A stretch of 64,000 nt of DNA. Source: Halichondria panicea. Its lineage: Eukaryota; Porifera; Demospongiae; Suberitida; Halichondriidae. Below the pieces are notes generated by a model. The model saw nothing but the letters and a program-made list of their open reading frames with translations, did not search any database and was not told where the DNA came from. The stretch is from assembly GCF_963675165.1 (NCBI RefSeq), contig NC_087378.1:1175001-1239000 (forward strand). Reading direction: 5' to 3'. Positions 1 to 29,339 of this stretch are shown here, one piece after another (positions within the stretch are counted from its first letter, which is position 1; each line of letters opens with the position of its first letter). Position numbers and translations under genes: made by a program.

Positions 1-682
1 ACTAAATGAACAGCATGCATGAACTCTTGAACTCTTGATGAAATGTTTGAGCAGCTAAAGTAGTCATTGCACATTGCTTGCTTACACATGTCAATACTAT
101 AAAATTAACAACAAACATACATACAAAATGTCAATGGTGAATACACAAAATTGAAATACGTCTTTCCCATTTGCACATTAATAGATATGCACATTCAATA
201 TTTAATATAGATACCCGATAATTATGCGATCACCATGATCACATGAGCCTGGACACTGACTACTGACGTGACAATTTGACCAATACATCACAGTGGTTAT
301 GTTTCACCTGCTCATCCATGAGAGATTCCTCTTTCAGCTGCACCAAACCAAGTTCATGAGCACCTCTTGTGCAATATAAATGTAATACAGCAAAGCTCTG
401 TAGAAAGCTAGGTAGTTGGATAGGACTGTTTCGTCTTATTAGAACAATTACCTATGTGAAGAAAATTGAAGGGGTTCATTTGAACTTTTAACCTTCAACC
501 TTAAAAACGGTTTAACTTTTAACCTTTAACCCCTACATGTAAATGTACCTCATGTACATATAATTATAAGATAAAAGATCAAGAAGAAATGCAAGCCGGA
601 GGTAAAATATAGATCCGTAAATAGCAGATTGATGTAATCAGTAGCTAGCTTACACTGCTATTAATTCTATGAACTTCCCCAG
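1..682. other. Non-coding stretch upstream of the first visible NUP58 exon
   Basis: No convincing exon was found on either strand. The stretch ends in a good acceptor (cag at 680-682), so it is best read as the 3' part of a NUP58 intron whose upstream exon lies outside the window. It is AT-rich and holds a short imperfect repeat of the type aacctt(c/t)aac at about 485-535. Nothing else was recognised. Confidence 0.5.
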
Positions 683-3600
683 GAGGACTGAACTTTGGTG
701 GTGGACTGTCGGGGCTTGGAAATCAGCAGCCAGGTCTAGGTATAAATAATTACGCCTGAACCAAACCTGCCATCCGATACATCCGTAATTATTTAATTGT
801 CCCCACGTACGTACCCACAGGTGGTGGTGGTTTGAGACTGGGTGGACTGGGAGGCGCTACAGCCCCTCAGCCTGGTGGTGGACTCCAACTAGGAGGGATG
901 ACCGGTGGCTTGCAGATGGGAGGACAAGGCCTAGGATTGAATTTAGGGCAGCAGACGTCGCAAGCCGGTGGGCTGAAATTGGGTGGTCTAACGAGTTTAG
1001 CGGCGGCAGGAGGCGGACTTCAGTTGGCACAGCAGACACACGCCGCTACTGGTGGACTTCAGTTAGGTGGTGGATTGCAATTAGGTCAACAAGCCACTGG
1101 TGGACTTCAGTTGGGGCAGAAACCCGCTGGATTGCAATTAGGTCAACAAGCCACTAGTGGACTTCAGTTGGGTCAGAAACCCGCTGGATTGCAATTAGGT
1201 CAACAAGCCACTGGTGGACTTCAGTTGGGTCAGAAACCCGCTGGATTGCAATTAGGTCAGCAAGCCACTGGTGGACTTCAGTTGGGTCAGAAACCCGCTG
1301 GATTGCAATTAGGTCAACAAGCCACTGGTGGACTTCAGTTGGGGACATCTTCTGGTAAATCAAAGCGATACATTTATTTTAAACTGTATTGATCTCTCTT
1401 CGTAGGTCTCCAGCTGTCACAAATGTCAGCAGGCATCCCCTCCACACAGACCACCCTCGGCCTCGGCAAAACCTCTCAACAAATAACTCCTGGTCTTAGT
1501 GGGTTGACAAAAGCGACCACTGCCACTGCAGCACAGGGCACTCAGCTATCTGGCCTCACAGGTCAGGGTGTGCAATACTTAGTTGCCCCACTCTAAATAC
1601 ACTATCTGAATATACATCTCCTAGCCTCGATTCAAGGCCGATTAAAATACGTTCAACTTATGCCACAGCCTTTTTAGAAGTGCGTATCTGTGGTGCCCTA
1701 CATTAAATATTACCTCTATGTAATAGACTGTACATGTATACTGCACTGCAAAACGGGAATATGTCCTGCCCCCCAATACAAGCCCAAACTACACATCCTT
1801 GTAGGTGGTGGCTTATCCCTTGGTCTCAAGTCCAGTGGAGCTCTGGGCACTCTCCCTGGTGCTACAATAACATCAACACTACCCTCCCTCGGTGGCTTAG
1901 GGGGCATGGCTGCTATGTCGTCTGGGGGTGGGCTGAAACTAGGAGGTGTGGTCACAACAACGAGCATCGCCCCCACTCATCAGAGTAAGGGACTGGGTGG
2001 TGTTGACCCAGCCACTATCACTGGGAAAGGAAAGAGCACTGGGTACGTTTGACCAAACCTAGCCTTAAGTCTTCACCTGGCTTTAAATTTGACTTACGAG
2101 TACTGTACTTTTTTAAGGGTATCTGCAAAATTTACCTCATGTCTGTCTAACTGTTGACGCACTGATAGTTTCTGTATCACTATATTTATTAGCATTGTAT
2201 ACACAGTATCAACAGCAAGAGATCATTACACATACATGACCCTCACTACCTTCTGTACAGGCCCCAGTCAGTGCTGGACGAGGAGATACCTGACTTCCTT
2301 AGCCAGCTGGTGGCCAATTACGAGCGATTTCTCAAGTCCCAGAAAGAGACAAGTGATGAAATAAGCAAGTTCTCTGATTCTTCCCTCAAGAGAGTTAAAC
2401 AGGAGACAGCTGCACAACAGCAGGTGACTGTATTCTGAGTGAATGATGATGCATACAATTATCGATGATGTGAACTATGCAGGCCCTTGTTACCGTGTCA
2501 TCTCAAATATCGAAAGCTTCCCAAGTTGTGGGATTCTTGAAGAATGAAACATCCGAGGCAAGATATTTATGTTCATACATCACATATATTTATCCAAACG
2601 TGGACCCTTTATGGCTTTGTGTGTGTTTTAGTTAAACTCTCATTTATACAGGAGCTGATGAATGCTGAAGTTGCTCAGAGAACTCAAGAACTGCCAGCTG
2701 GACTGCAGCACGAGAACACTGCCCCTGACATGTACGTACTGATTTGGATACAATTCCAAGCAACCCCAGTGTTTGTACATGTACCTCTCCCTCCCCCTAC
2801 TGTATGTACCTCTCCCTCCCCCTACTGTATGTGCCTCTCCCTCCACCTACTGTATGTACCTCTCCCCCTACTGTATGTACCTCTCCCTCCCCCTACTGTA
2901 TGTACCTCTCCCTCCCCCTACTGTATGTGCCTCCCCCTCCCCCTACTGTATGTGCCTCTCCCTCCCCCTACTGTATGTGCCTCTCCCTCCCCCTACTGTA
3001 TGTGCCTCTCCCTCCCCCTACTGTATGTGCCTCTCCCTCCCCCTACTGTATGTGCCTCTCCCTCCCCCTACTGTATGTACCTCTCCCTCCCCCTACTGTA
3101 TGTGCCTCTCCCTCTCCCTACTGTATGTGCCTCTCCCTCTCCCTACTGTATGTGCCTCTCCCTCCCCCTACTGTATGTGCCTCTCCCTCCCCCTACTGTA
3201 TGTGCCTCTCCCTCCCCCTACTGTATGTGCCTCTCCCTCCCCCTACTGTATGTGCCTCTCCCTCCCCCTACTGTATGTGCCTCTCCCTCCCCCTACTGTA
3301 TGTGCCTCTCCCTCTCCCTACTGTATGTGCCTCTCCCTCTCCCTACTGTATGTGCCTCTCCCTCCCCCTACTGTATGTGCCTCTCCCTCCCCCTACTGTA
3401 TGTGCCTCTCCCTCCCTCTACTGTATGTACCTCTCCCTCCCCCTACTGTATGTGAGGTTGAAAATAGTTTTCTGTCTATACGTGTTATACTGATTCTCAA
3501 GTGTTGCTGCCTGACTTTGCAGATATTTCCATAACCTTGTGGCATCGTTTGAGGCTAAGATGGCACTGTACAAGCGTGAGATAGAGGAGTTGGAGAGCCA

Positions 3601-5263
3601 CCTTTCAGCCATTGCTCCTGCAGCTGGAATGAACCCTCAAAGTGAGTCAATCGATCAAGTTTACACTTGTGTGAGAATTAAGAATCTCTTATTCTTGGTG
3701 GTTTTAGACAATGTAAATGACTGTTTTATGTATGTTATGCGTATGAACTCCACATGCACACTTATGCAAAGTATGTATTTTTCACATTTCACACAGATAT
3801 CATAGACATCCTTCAGTTGCAGTACAAGCCCTTCCTGATTCTGGCCGCTCAACTACAGACCACCCACGAACACGTACAGGTACCTCATAACATAGGATTA
3901 CACCAATTGTACCTGTATGTGTATGCGTATGCATATATTGATTGATTCTCTTTATTGCTCAAACTTTGTTCCTCACTAGAACCTAAAGGAGCAGTATCTG
4001 AGCTACAGAAGAGTCGTGCTCCAAGATTCCACTGATGTGTTTGAAGAGAGGCGAAAATTAGCAAAGAAAGGTACATGCCCTTGTACAAAATGCCTAACGA
4101 TACATGTACGTGTGATAATTGTCCCCTTCATTTTGAAATTACTTTAGTCTGCTCTGTGAAGAGTTCTGATTGTCCAAATTCAACGATTTTATGATTTTCT
4201 GGAAGCTTAGAAGGAGCTCGTTCAGATGGTATGCTCAAATCTCCAGACCATTTTTGGGAAAAGACCTACATGTATAGGCCATGGAATTTTGGCAAAAACA
4301 GGCTCAAAATAGACTTTGATTTTAACACTAGCCTCTCTCAAGCTTTCAGAAAATCATAACATTATAATCAACGGAAATAAAGTTATGGCCGTTCAAAGAT
4401 GCTCTATTTAACGCTACGTGGGTATACATACCTACGATATTTGTTTTGTTACTGGATGCAATTGCTATAGGTTGTTTCTTAGGTTTGTGAATTGATTTCC
4501 ACTGTACTTTGTATAATTAGTTACTGTTACTGTTGTTCTGTCCATGCAGACAAGAGCAGGGATGTGGTACCTGCTGGCCCCTCTCCCTTCTCTTCTACCA
4601 TTAACCAGATGTCCACAGGGCTTACCACCTACCCATCTGCACCAGGTACATGTAGGGGGTTGTGTGTGTGTGTGCGTGTGAGGAGGTGTTGTGTGTGTTT
4701 TTACAAGGACTGTATTTTTATATTCAACTGCAACTTTTGTATAATGCAGTAATGCAATGTGACCACCACGTGTGATGCAGGTGCAGTACCCTCTGGTCTA
4801 GGTGGTGGGGTTGGCCTGGGAGGACTGATGAACACTGGTGGTGGTGGGATGAGACCAACCGGCCTGCAACCCACTGTATCAATAGGAGCAAATAGTACGA
4901 CACTTGAAACAATAGTTCATTGCTACTAATGTGTGCAGTGAGAGTTTTCCTGTATACACTGTATATAGGGTGTACATGTAATGCCAGTCTATGTTGTGTC
5001 AAGCATGTTAGTTACCATCGTTTGTTTCTGCAGGGGGTGGTCTCAACCTGGGTGGGGGTCTGACTAACACAACCCCAGGCTGGGGCCTGAATCTGGGGGG
5101 TGGTTTAGGAGGAGGAGCCTCAATGAGTCAGCCGGCCCTGTCCACTCTTGGAACAGTCAGCACGACTACCCCTGGATTCCCCGGACCCTCTACTCTGAGC
5201 GGAGGAACGCAGCCGTTTACACTCAATAATCCACCACTAGGAAAAAGACGGAACAATAACTGA
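683..5263 (+). CDS. NUP58: Nucleoporin NUP58/p45 (NUPL1), 5' end outside the window
   Basis: This is a central-channel nucleoporin of the NUP62-NUP54-NUP58 complex. Exons: 683-739, 821-1354, 1406-1561, 1805-2042, 2261-2423, 2483-2557, 2652-2731, 3523-3641, 3797-3879, 3980-4070, 4550-4645, 4781-4894, 5034-5263; all phases agree. The N-terminal exons encode low-complexity GLxLG repeats. Exons 5-10 encode the conserved alpha-helical coiled-coil region, recognised by LDEEIPDFLSQL, AEVAQRTQ, PAGLQHE, APDIYFHNLVASFE, REIEELESHL and LAAQLQTTHEHV-NLKEQYLSYR, all close to animal NUP58. A second Gly/Leu-rich tail follows, ending in a basic GKRRNNN before the stop at 5261. Oddly, FG dipeptides are almost absent: only one (NFGG, first exon) is visible. 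The exon ending at 2557 uses a GC donor. TGS1 starts 208 bp downstream on the same strand. The identity is secure; the start codon is not in view. Confidence 0.93.
1072..1346 (+). repeat. 57-bp coding minisatellite in NUP58
   Basis: Roughly four and a half copies of a 57-bp unit encode a 19-residue repeat built from GLQLGQKPA and GLQLGQQATG. Copies differ by only a few bases, so the array is young or homogenised. It lies entirely within one NUP58 exon and keeps the frame. Confidence 0.9.
2558..2651 (+). other. GC-AG intron in NUP58
   Basis: The donor reads GAG|GCAAGA and the acceptor tatacag|GAG. No GT donor nearby keeps the frame. Strong flanking consensus (GAG before, AAG after the GC) is the usual signature of genuine GC-AG introns spliced by the major spliceosome. 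Confidence 0.75.
2784..3452. repeat. 25-bp minisatellite in a NUP58 intron
   Basis: About 27 head-to-tail copies of tgtatgtgcctctccctcc + ccctac. The array is very pyrimidine-rich and contains no AG dinucleotide; it ends about 70 bp before the 3' splice site at 3522. Because 25 is not a multiple of 3, all three plus frames read through it and give long spurious Pro/Leu/Cys-rich reading frames. Confidence 0.95.
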
Positions 5264-5471
5264 TCATTTATTTTCTCATTGTTTCTGTCATGTCAAAAAA
5301 CAGCTTGCTGTTCGTTGGTGAAAAATTATCTTGTTGATGCGGCTTATAACCGAGGTCAATAAATTCACCCACGTGGCATCGTCCACAGAACGTTTCCTTG
5401 CTTTTCCTGAGTAGTTGAGGATCTCAATCAGTGCAGTACAGTCTAGCCACTGCACCCGTACCCTAACTATC

Positions 5472-23306
<17,835 letters not shown>

Positions 23307-23925
23307 CAATAATTATAACAGAGCTAGTCATGCAATTAACAATTATGTGTAAAATACTGTGTTTGATCAACTTACGAGTATTATTTGTTGCTTGCATATT
23401 TTGCTACACTGAGAAAGTACCAAAATGTACAAACTATTACATGTACATGTATACATTGCAGACACCTACCCCGCCCACTCGCCAGTCTTATTACATGTGA
23501 TAATTATTATAGTGCTGAAGTAACCGTTATCGATATCGATTAATGTCTTTCAAAACACACTCATTTCACAAAACGTACATACAATAATAATTGACATGTG
23601 ATTGCAGAGAAACATGGTTGATTGTGCATGATTGTCTCAGTGAGAGTAATAGGGGTTGAATGATAGCAAATGAACAGAAAATTAATGAGCATATAAATTT
23701 GAAATGCAGATACAATGCCACAAGCCAGCCACAAATAAGGGGGAGTATTAACAGTTTGTTCCTAATGTGCATTTTTGACTTAGTACAGCTCAACCACATA
23801 TTTAAGGTAATGCAATTAGGCATTAGAGGCTACCATATACGCTCTACCAATGTGACAAACAGTAGATGCTGTGTAAACATGAACAGGTGACTCACATACA
23901 CACAGAAGATACCGGTGTATGATTA
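23307..23925. other. Intergenic region between convergent TGS1 and SRCR genes
   Basis: About 620 bp separate the TGS1 stop from the stop of the antisense SRCR gene. It is AT-rich and should hold both 3' UTRs. I see no further gene. Confidence 0.6.
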
Positions 23926-25873
23926 CTACACCCAGCTGGTGACAGGGTCCTGTGTGAAGGCATTTAATCTGCCGTTCATGGAAGTATTCACACCGTTAGA
24001 ATGTTGTTCCTCGATGTAGCCAGAGTGTCTGTGCCTCGAAGGTGGCACACTCAGTGGTGCAGATCTTCCAGAATGTGGTAACGTGTTTGACTTTTGTTTA
24101 TTGGTTGGCATTGTGTGCTCGTGGGTAGCTGGTCTTGCAGCGTATGATTGTGTGTGCTGCAAATGTGAATGTTCTGGAGAGGGTCTGTGATGAGGGGACA
24201 GTCTAATGGCAGAGGGGGACTGACGAGGGGATTGTCTGATGATAGAAGGGGACTGATGAGGGGACTGTCTGATGGTAGAGGGGGAGTGGTGAGGAGACAG
24301 TCTTTGAGATACTACAGCACTTGTGGACACCATCGAAGCAGCCTCATCAACAGCCTCCTCCAAGATAGCATACGTGGGAATTTCCTCAGAATCTGTAATT
24401 GAAGGCAGCACAGTTCTGGGGGTCTGTTTTGGACTTGAGTTTGGCTTGCTCCCTCGGGCTTTTGGAGACGAAGACATGGAAGATGTTCGATATTGGTCCC
24501 GAGTGTAGCTGCTCTGTGAAGTGGTTCGATCCAGTGTGTGGTAGAGATCTTCATTGACAGGGCTAGTGAGGGCAGCCCCCCTCGTTAGTGACCCATTAAA
24601 GTACGGTTCTACTTGGGCATAATCGGCTTGCTCCAGAGTTGCATAGGTAGGCGGTGGCAATTTTGGATCTCGCTCCAGGGTGGAGTACATGGTGGGAGGT
24701 GCATTGTTTTCTGATGCATCTGTTGATCGACCACTGTCATGTGACGAAATGCTTGGAGGGGCAACATCTTTGACTTGCTCGTACAGAGGACTTTGTTCTA
24801 AGAGGTGATGTTCTGATATGGTAATTTCCCCGCTGGTTCGCCTCCTTTGGTTGGGGCTGTTGTTAAACTTATCCGAGTCCATTTTTAGATCCTCAAGATA
24901 GACGTTTTGTGGCGAAACTCTCGACTGTTCCAATTTACTGCTCGGAGACTTTTTACATACCACCACAATTATCACAATAAATAGCACCACAACGAAGATA
25001 ATGACGACCACAATTACAACAATGACACCAATTCCAAGAGGAGATGTTAGGAAACTTGCGTTGGTGGTAGTTCCAGCGGTTGTTTCGGTGGTGATTGGTG
25101 AGGTGGTTGGATCTTGAGTTGGATTTAAGTTTGTTTGTACCGTATCATCTGTCCCAGTGTTAGTAGGAGGAGTGGTTGGAACACTGAAGCAGATGTCAGG
25201 TGCAGAGTCATTCAAAAAGCAAGTAACACCAGATTTCTTATTGCAACCAGAGACTGTAGTACTGTCGATAGAACGGCAACTTGAAATGTTCATCTCTGTC
25301 CCCTCACATTCTGGTACCGTAGGTGCAAGGTTCGAGGTAGTTAGGGTTACCGGTGACACATCTGCCCCTGTGTAGAAAATATGAGAATGGTAAAAACATT
25401 TGACAGAATGCATACGGTTGGATAGCTCACTTATAGCACTGTATCCTAGCTGTCTGCAAGCCACAGCTGCATCATTTCTGGTCCAGTTACTATCACAAAT
25501 TGTTTTCCAAACTCCACCATTGCAAATTTCAATCCTTCCACTTTTGAAACCACAAGTTGAGTTTTCTCTCACCACTGGCAACCTGATGTCATTCTCTAGC
25601 TCTGGACATGGGTCTGCAAGAAACAAATTCATAACCTAAGCTGCTGTGGCTCAATTTATATGCAACATACTCTAGACTATGTCTTCCAGCTCAAAACAAA
25701 GCTTGCAGTGCTGGCTAGGCTAGGCTTTGCTGGTATATTTATAAATGTGCACAGCGGCTAAGAAAAAGCTATGGTGTATTATTATTTTGCAACTCACCTG
25801 TCTTTTGAGCTGACAAGGAACTCAGCAGACCGAGGAAACACAGAGACGACAGCAACCAGTTCATGGTGTTCAT
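23926..25873 (-). CDS. Single-pass SRCR-domain receptor with tyrosine-rich tail
   Basis: Two exons, 25798-25873 and 23926-25613, give 587 residues. Exon 1 encodes a signal peptide (MNTMNWLLSSLCFLGLLSSL..SAQ). One scavenger receptor cysteine-rich domain follows at about residues 35-158 (GRIEICNGGVWKTICDSNW, AVACRQLGY, ISSCRS). Next come a Thr/Pro-rich stalk, a transmembrane helix at about 218-244 made almost only of Ile/Val/Phe, and a basic CKK stop-transfer. The cytoplasmic tail of about 340 residues has YEQV, YSTL, YATL, YAQV, YHTL and YAIL motifs plus a degenerate Ser-Pro repeat (QSPHQSPS-IIR type, about four copies). SRCR domains bind proteins and microbial ligands; no ligand can be inferred here. 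Its start codon lies 292 bp from that of RNPC3 on the other strand. The domain call is secure; the tail function is inference. Confidence 0.87.
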
Positions 25874-26165
25874 GGCCGGCTGCTAACTAACTTGGCTAGC
25901 TTGCTTGAATGGCTTGCACTCTGCTCTGTAAGCACACGGAATGCAAAGTGTATGCAGCCAGTAATTAAATACTGCCCAGCAATTACATGACTTTGTGGTA
26001 AATTAGCAGTCTTAATGAATTTCCTGCTGACCGTGCAGCTGTTAACCCACCCATCACTGCAAAAACATGACTACCTGCTGCATGTAGAACTGCTCATTGA
26101 GGTATGTTCTTGTTCTTGTGTTGTGAAGTTTTATAAATAATTATTACTTCCCATTTAGTGCAATC
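25874..26165. promoter_or_regulatory. Probable bidirectional promoter, SRCR receptor / RNPC3
   Basis: Start codons of the antisense SRCR gene and RNPC3 lie back to back 292 bp apart, so both promoters must overlap or be shared unless non-coding first exons exist. No TATA box or known site is claimed. Confidence 0.5.
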
Positions 26166-29022
26166 ATGGAATCGCATCTATCGGCTCCCAGAACATTACT
26201 GGTCCGCCATTTTCCAGACTGGCTGAGCAGAGAAGAGAAGGAGAGCTTGCTGCGACACTTTGGTGCTCAGGATGTGGTCATTATGGGACTCAAAGGAAAA
26301 ATGGTATACGTACATATTTTAGCCACGTATAATTATTGTGTATTACTTGTGTGAATGAATGCGTATTGACTTCCTTGTACTTCTTTTCACTTTTAGAGAA
26401 ACTGTGCTTTTGCAACCTTTACCAATGAAGGAGAAACAAAATGGGTATGTCCATTCGTAGCTGTAAGATTGTTTGTTGTTGCTCTGTAGTCACTGTCACT
26501 CGTTTGTATTCAATAACAGGTGTGCATGCTTTGTACTCACTATAATTATCTTTGTTTGTGTTTTAGGTGTTAAACAAGCTTCATCAGCTGGACGTGTTTG
26601 GGCATAAGCTCTCTGTGGAGTATGCTCAACCAGCACACACAAAAATCCTACAAGAATCTGATACTCTGAAGTAAGGGAGATACACACACAATATCAAGGG
26701 GCCTCTTCTACTATTTGGGTACTATCAGGGGTAACCTCTGGCATTGTTATTATAGTACAACTGTGCCTATTGTTGATTGAAGTCCCAACACTTGTACACG
26801 TACATGTTTGATTAAAACTACTAAAATGTTTGCCTGTGGTTAGTCTATATAATTACCGTTCCCTGGGATTATCCCAACAACAACCCCTGGAATCACAATG
26901 ACTGAAACCTTTGTCTGCATACTGTCAGCAAGTGTGTCATGTGCCATATGTCATGTGTCACTGTGGTCAGCTTATCATTATTACCCTCTAATCTGTGGCT
27001 TGAGTGCCATTGTCTAGTTTGGTTACTTGTTTATGCACCTTTCATCTTCTCAGTTGGGCCTGCAACAGGAGCAGACCTAGTGACTCCGTGAGTGAGGAGA
27101 AATCATCGGAGGGGAAGGTGGAGCAAGTATATCGTGCAATCAAGTGAGCTAAACATACAATCCAAAAACACATACACGTTAAATTCTTCTTCACACAAAA
27201 ATAGGTTGAATAAAAATCATACTTGCAGTATTTTTTTCTGCAGACCAGTGTCTACGGTTGAGGCACCTCGATACTTGTACCCTCCGCCCACACCCACCAT
27301 CCTCAGCAACATCACCAACGCTCTAGCCTGCGTACCACAACTGTATGTTCAGGTATGTGCATGTTAATCATGTATTTGCATGACTCCACTAATTTCAGAT
27401 TTGGTAAAGACTACCAACCACATAGATACAGAAGTGGTTTTGTGAGATTTGGTAAAGACGGGCATAGAATAAACCAATAAACTGTGTTTTATTTGCAGGT
27501 CTTGCATCTGATGAACAGGATGAATCTACCCCCTCCTTTTGGGGAGCCTACATCAGTACCCCCTTTGGTGAGAATATATCTACGTAACGTCTTGATCTAA
27601 GTACACCACGTTATTACTCCAAGAGTAACTTTTCATTGTGACATTGTTAGTTCTCTTGCATGTGCAGTTGTCTCAAGAGTGTCTTGTTGAGGAGCCTGCT
27701 GATTACACGAGGTCCTCTGAGGAAGATGGCTCTGAAATAGCCAGTGATGAAGATGGTCTGATTAGGAAAGCTAGGTGTGTGTGCATTGGTGCATTGCATA
27801 CGTATCCTAGCTGCAATCAACTTGATTCTTTTGCAATATTCTACTAATTCCCGATATTCCCCTCCCAGACCAGCCCCAGTCTCAAGGCGTGTCCCTAAAC
27901 GTCGAGCAGTGTCTTATGCACAAATGAAGAATCTGTTGCCCTCGTTAAAGAAAGGACGCACTCAAGATTCACCAGAAGTCCCGGTAAACAGCATTTGAGG
28001 GTTTTTATTTAATTAGATTGCAAGAGCCCCTTCAAATGCATAATTGGATAATCACGTATGTTTATTGTTGGAATTTTTTTGCTACTACAGCAAGCTAAAA
28101 AGATTGAGCTCAATATTCCATCAGAGATGGTGCCACGGAAAGAGCTAGAAGCGCACACAATCACTTACATCAGGGAAGAACCTCTTGAGAAAACTACACC
28201 TGGTGCCCTCCTCATTGAAGCCAGTGCCCCGCCATCAACTAGTTTAGAGGGAGCCTCTGGGAATGAGAGTAGTAAAGAGAGTGGATTGGAGGGAGGCGAT
28301 GAGAAATTTATTTCTAATGAAGAGCTGAGGGCAAATAGAAAAACAGAGAAAGGTTTGTCATCAGAATTTTTTCCCATTATTGTATGCATGCCTACTGCAG
28401 AGATGCAAGAGTATTCAGTGTACAATAAGTACTCGCGTGGAGAATCATCTATGAGACTGTACATCAAGAACCTTGGGAAACATGTCGAGGAAAAGGTTTG
28501 TATATAGTATTGCGACAACTGTGATGATGAATTGTACCCCCCACCCACCCCCCCACCCCCAACTACGTCCTGATAAATTATGCTCGGAATATATACAACG
28601 ACACACTTTGATTAACCTTGACTTTGACTGGACTGTATTTGTTTCTTTTGGTTATTGTGTCTATCCTACAATAGGATCTGAGGTATATTTATGGGAGATA
28701 CGTTAACTGGTCATCAGAGAAGGAAGTTAACGCGTACGTACTGTTTCAACTTTGTCATCTATTGTTACAAAATCTGTTAATTTGTAGGTTTGACATTCGT
28801 CTAATGCAGACAGGCAGGATGAAAGGTCAGGCATTCATTGGCTTGCCCAGTGAAAAGATAGCTGCTAAAGCCCTCCGAGATACTAATGGCTATCTGCTGC
28901 AGGACAGACCAATGGTCGTGGTGAGTGTAACAATAACACATTGGATAATGACGACATGTTTTTTGTTCCCCTTGAAGCAATTTGGGAGATCTACTAAAGC
29001 CAAAGAAAAATCTGAGAACTGA
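26166..29022 (+). CDS. RNPC3: U11/U12-65K minor spliceosome protein
   Basis: RNPC3 bridges U11 and U12 in the minor di-snRNP: its C-terminal RRM binds the 3' hairpin of U12 and its N-terminus contacts U11-59K. Exons: 26166-26303, 26397-26444, 26567-26670, 27054-27143, 27244-27352, 27499-27567, 27668-27774, 27869-27983, 28091-28352, 28401-28495, 28675-28733, 28788-28920, 28978-29022, about 457 residues. RRM1 (about 8-90) has TLLVRHFPDWLSREEKESLL and NCAFATF. A conserved block YLYPPPTPTILSNITNAL and VLHLMNRMNLPPPFG follows, diagnostic of the family. The C-terminal RRM (about 365-445) has LYIKNLGKHVEEKDLRYIYG and MKGQAFIGLPSEKIAAKAL, very close to vertebrate RNPC3. A 48-nt piece between exons 9 and 10 may be a mini-intron. 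It converges with the BNIP3-like gene (318 bp apart). Confidence 0.94.
28353..28400 (+). other. 48-nt in-frame mini-intron (possible exitron) in RNPC3
   Basis: The segment begins GTTTGT and ends CTACTGCAG. It has no stop and is a multiple of three, so both spliced and unspliced forms keep the frame. Removing it brings NRKTEKEMQEYSVYNKY next to the RRM as in the animal family, whereas retention adds 16 hydrophobic residues. Confidence 0.6.
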
Positions 29023-29339
29023 TTTTTACATGTTGTATATATTCACTTTCCAATATATTAGGTAATGATCGTCAGAAACATTATTGATATTCAGACGCAA
29101 AAAAATTTTGCAAGTGCATGTATGTATATAACAAAAATTGATTAATGATATGAAAGATTGAATTGCAATAAATTGGGTATAACCTGTAAGTTAAGTACTA
29201 TCCTATTCAGTTTGCTGCACTGTCCAATGTCAGTGTGTGTGTGGGAGTAAAAGTTCTAAACATGCAGCAACTTGAGTGGCGATGGCTCCACGATTATTCG
29301 TCTGCCTAGATAGTACCTGGGTGGAAAAGAGTTCAGTTA

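Noticed and set aside
2544-3534. Overlapping Pro/Leu/Cys-rich reading frames of 249-303 residues
   Set aside because: They are translations of the 25-bp minisatellite in three frames; the NUP58 exons on either side splice over it.
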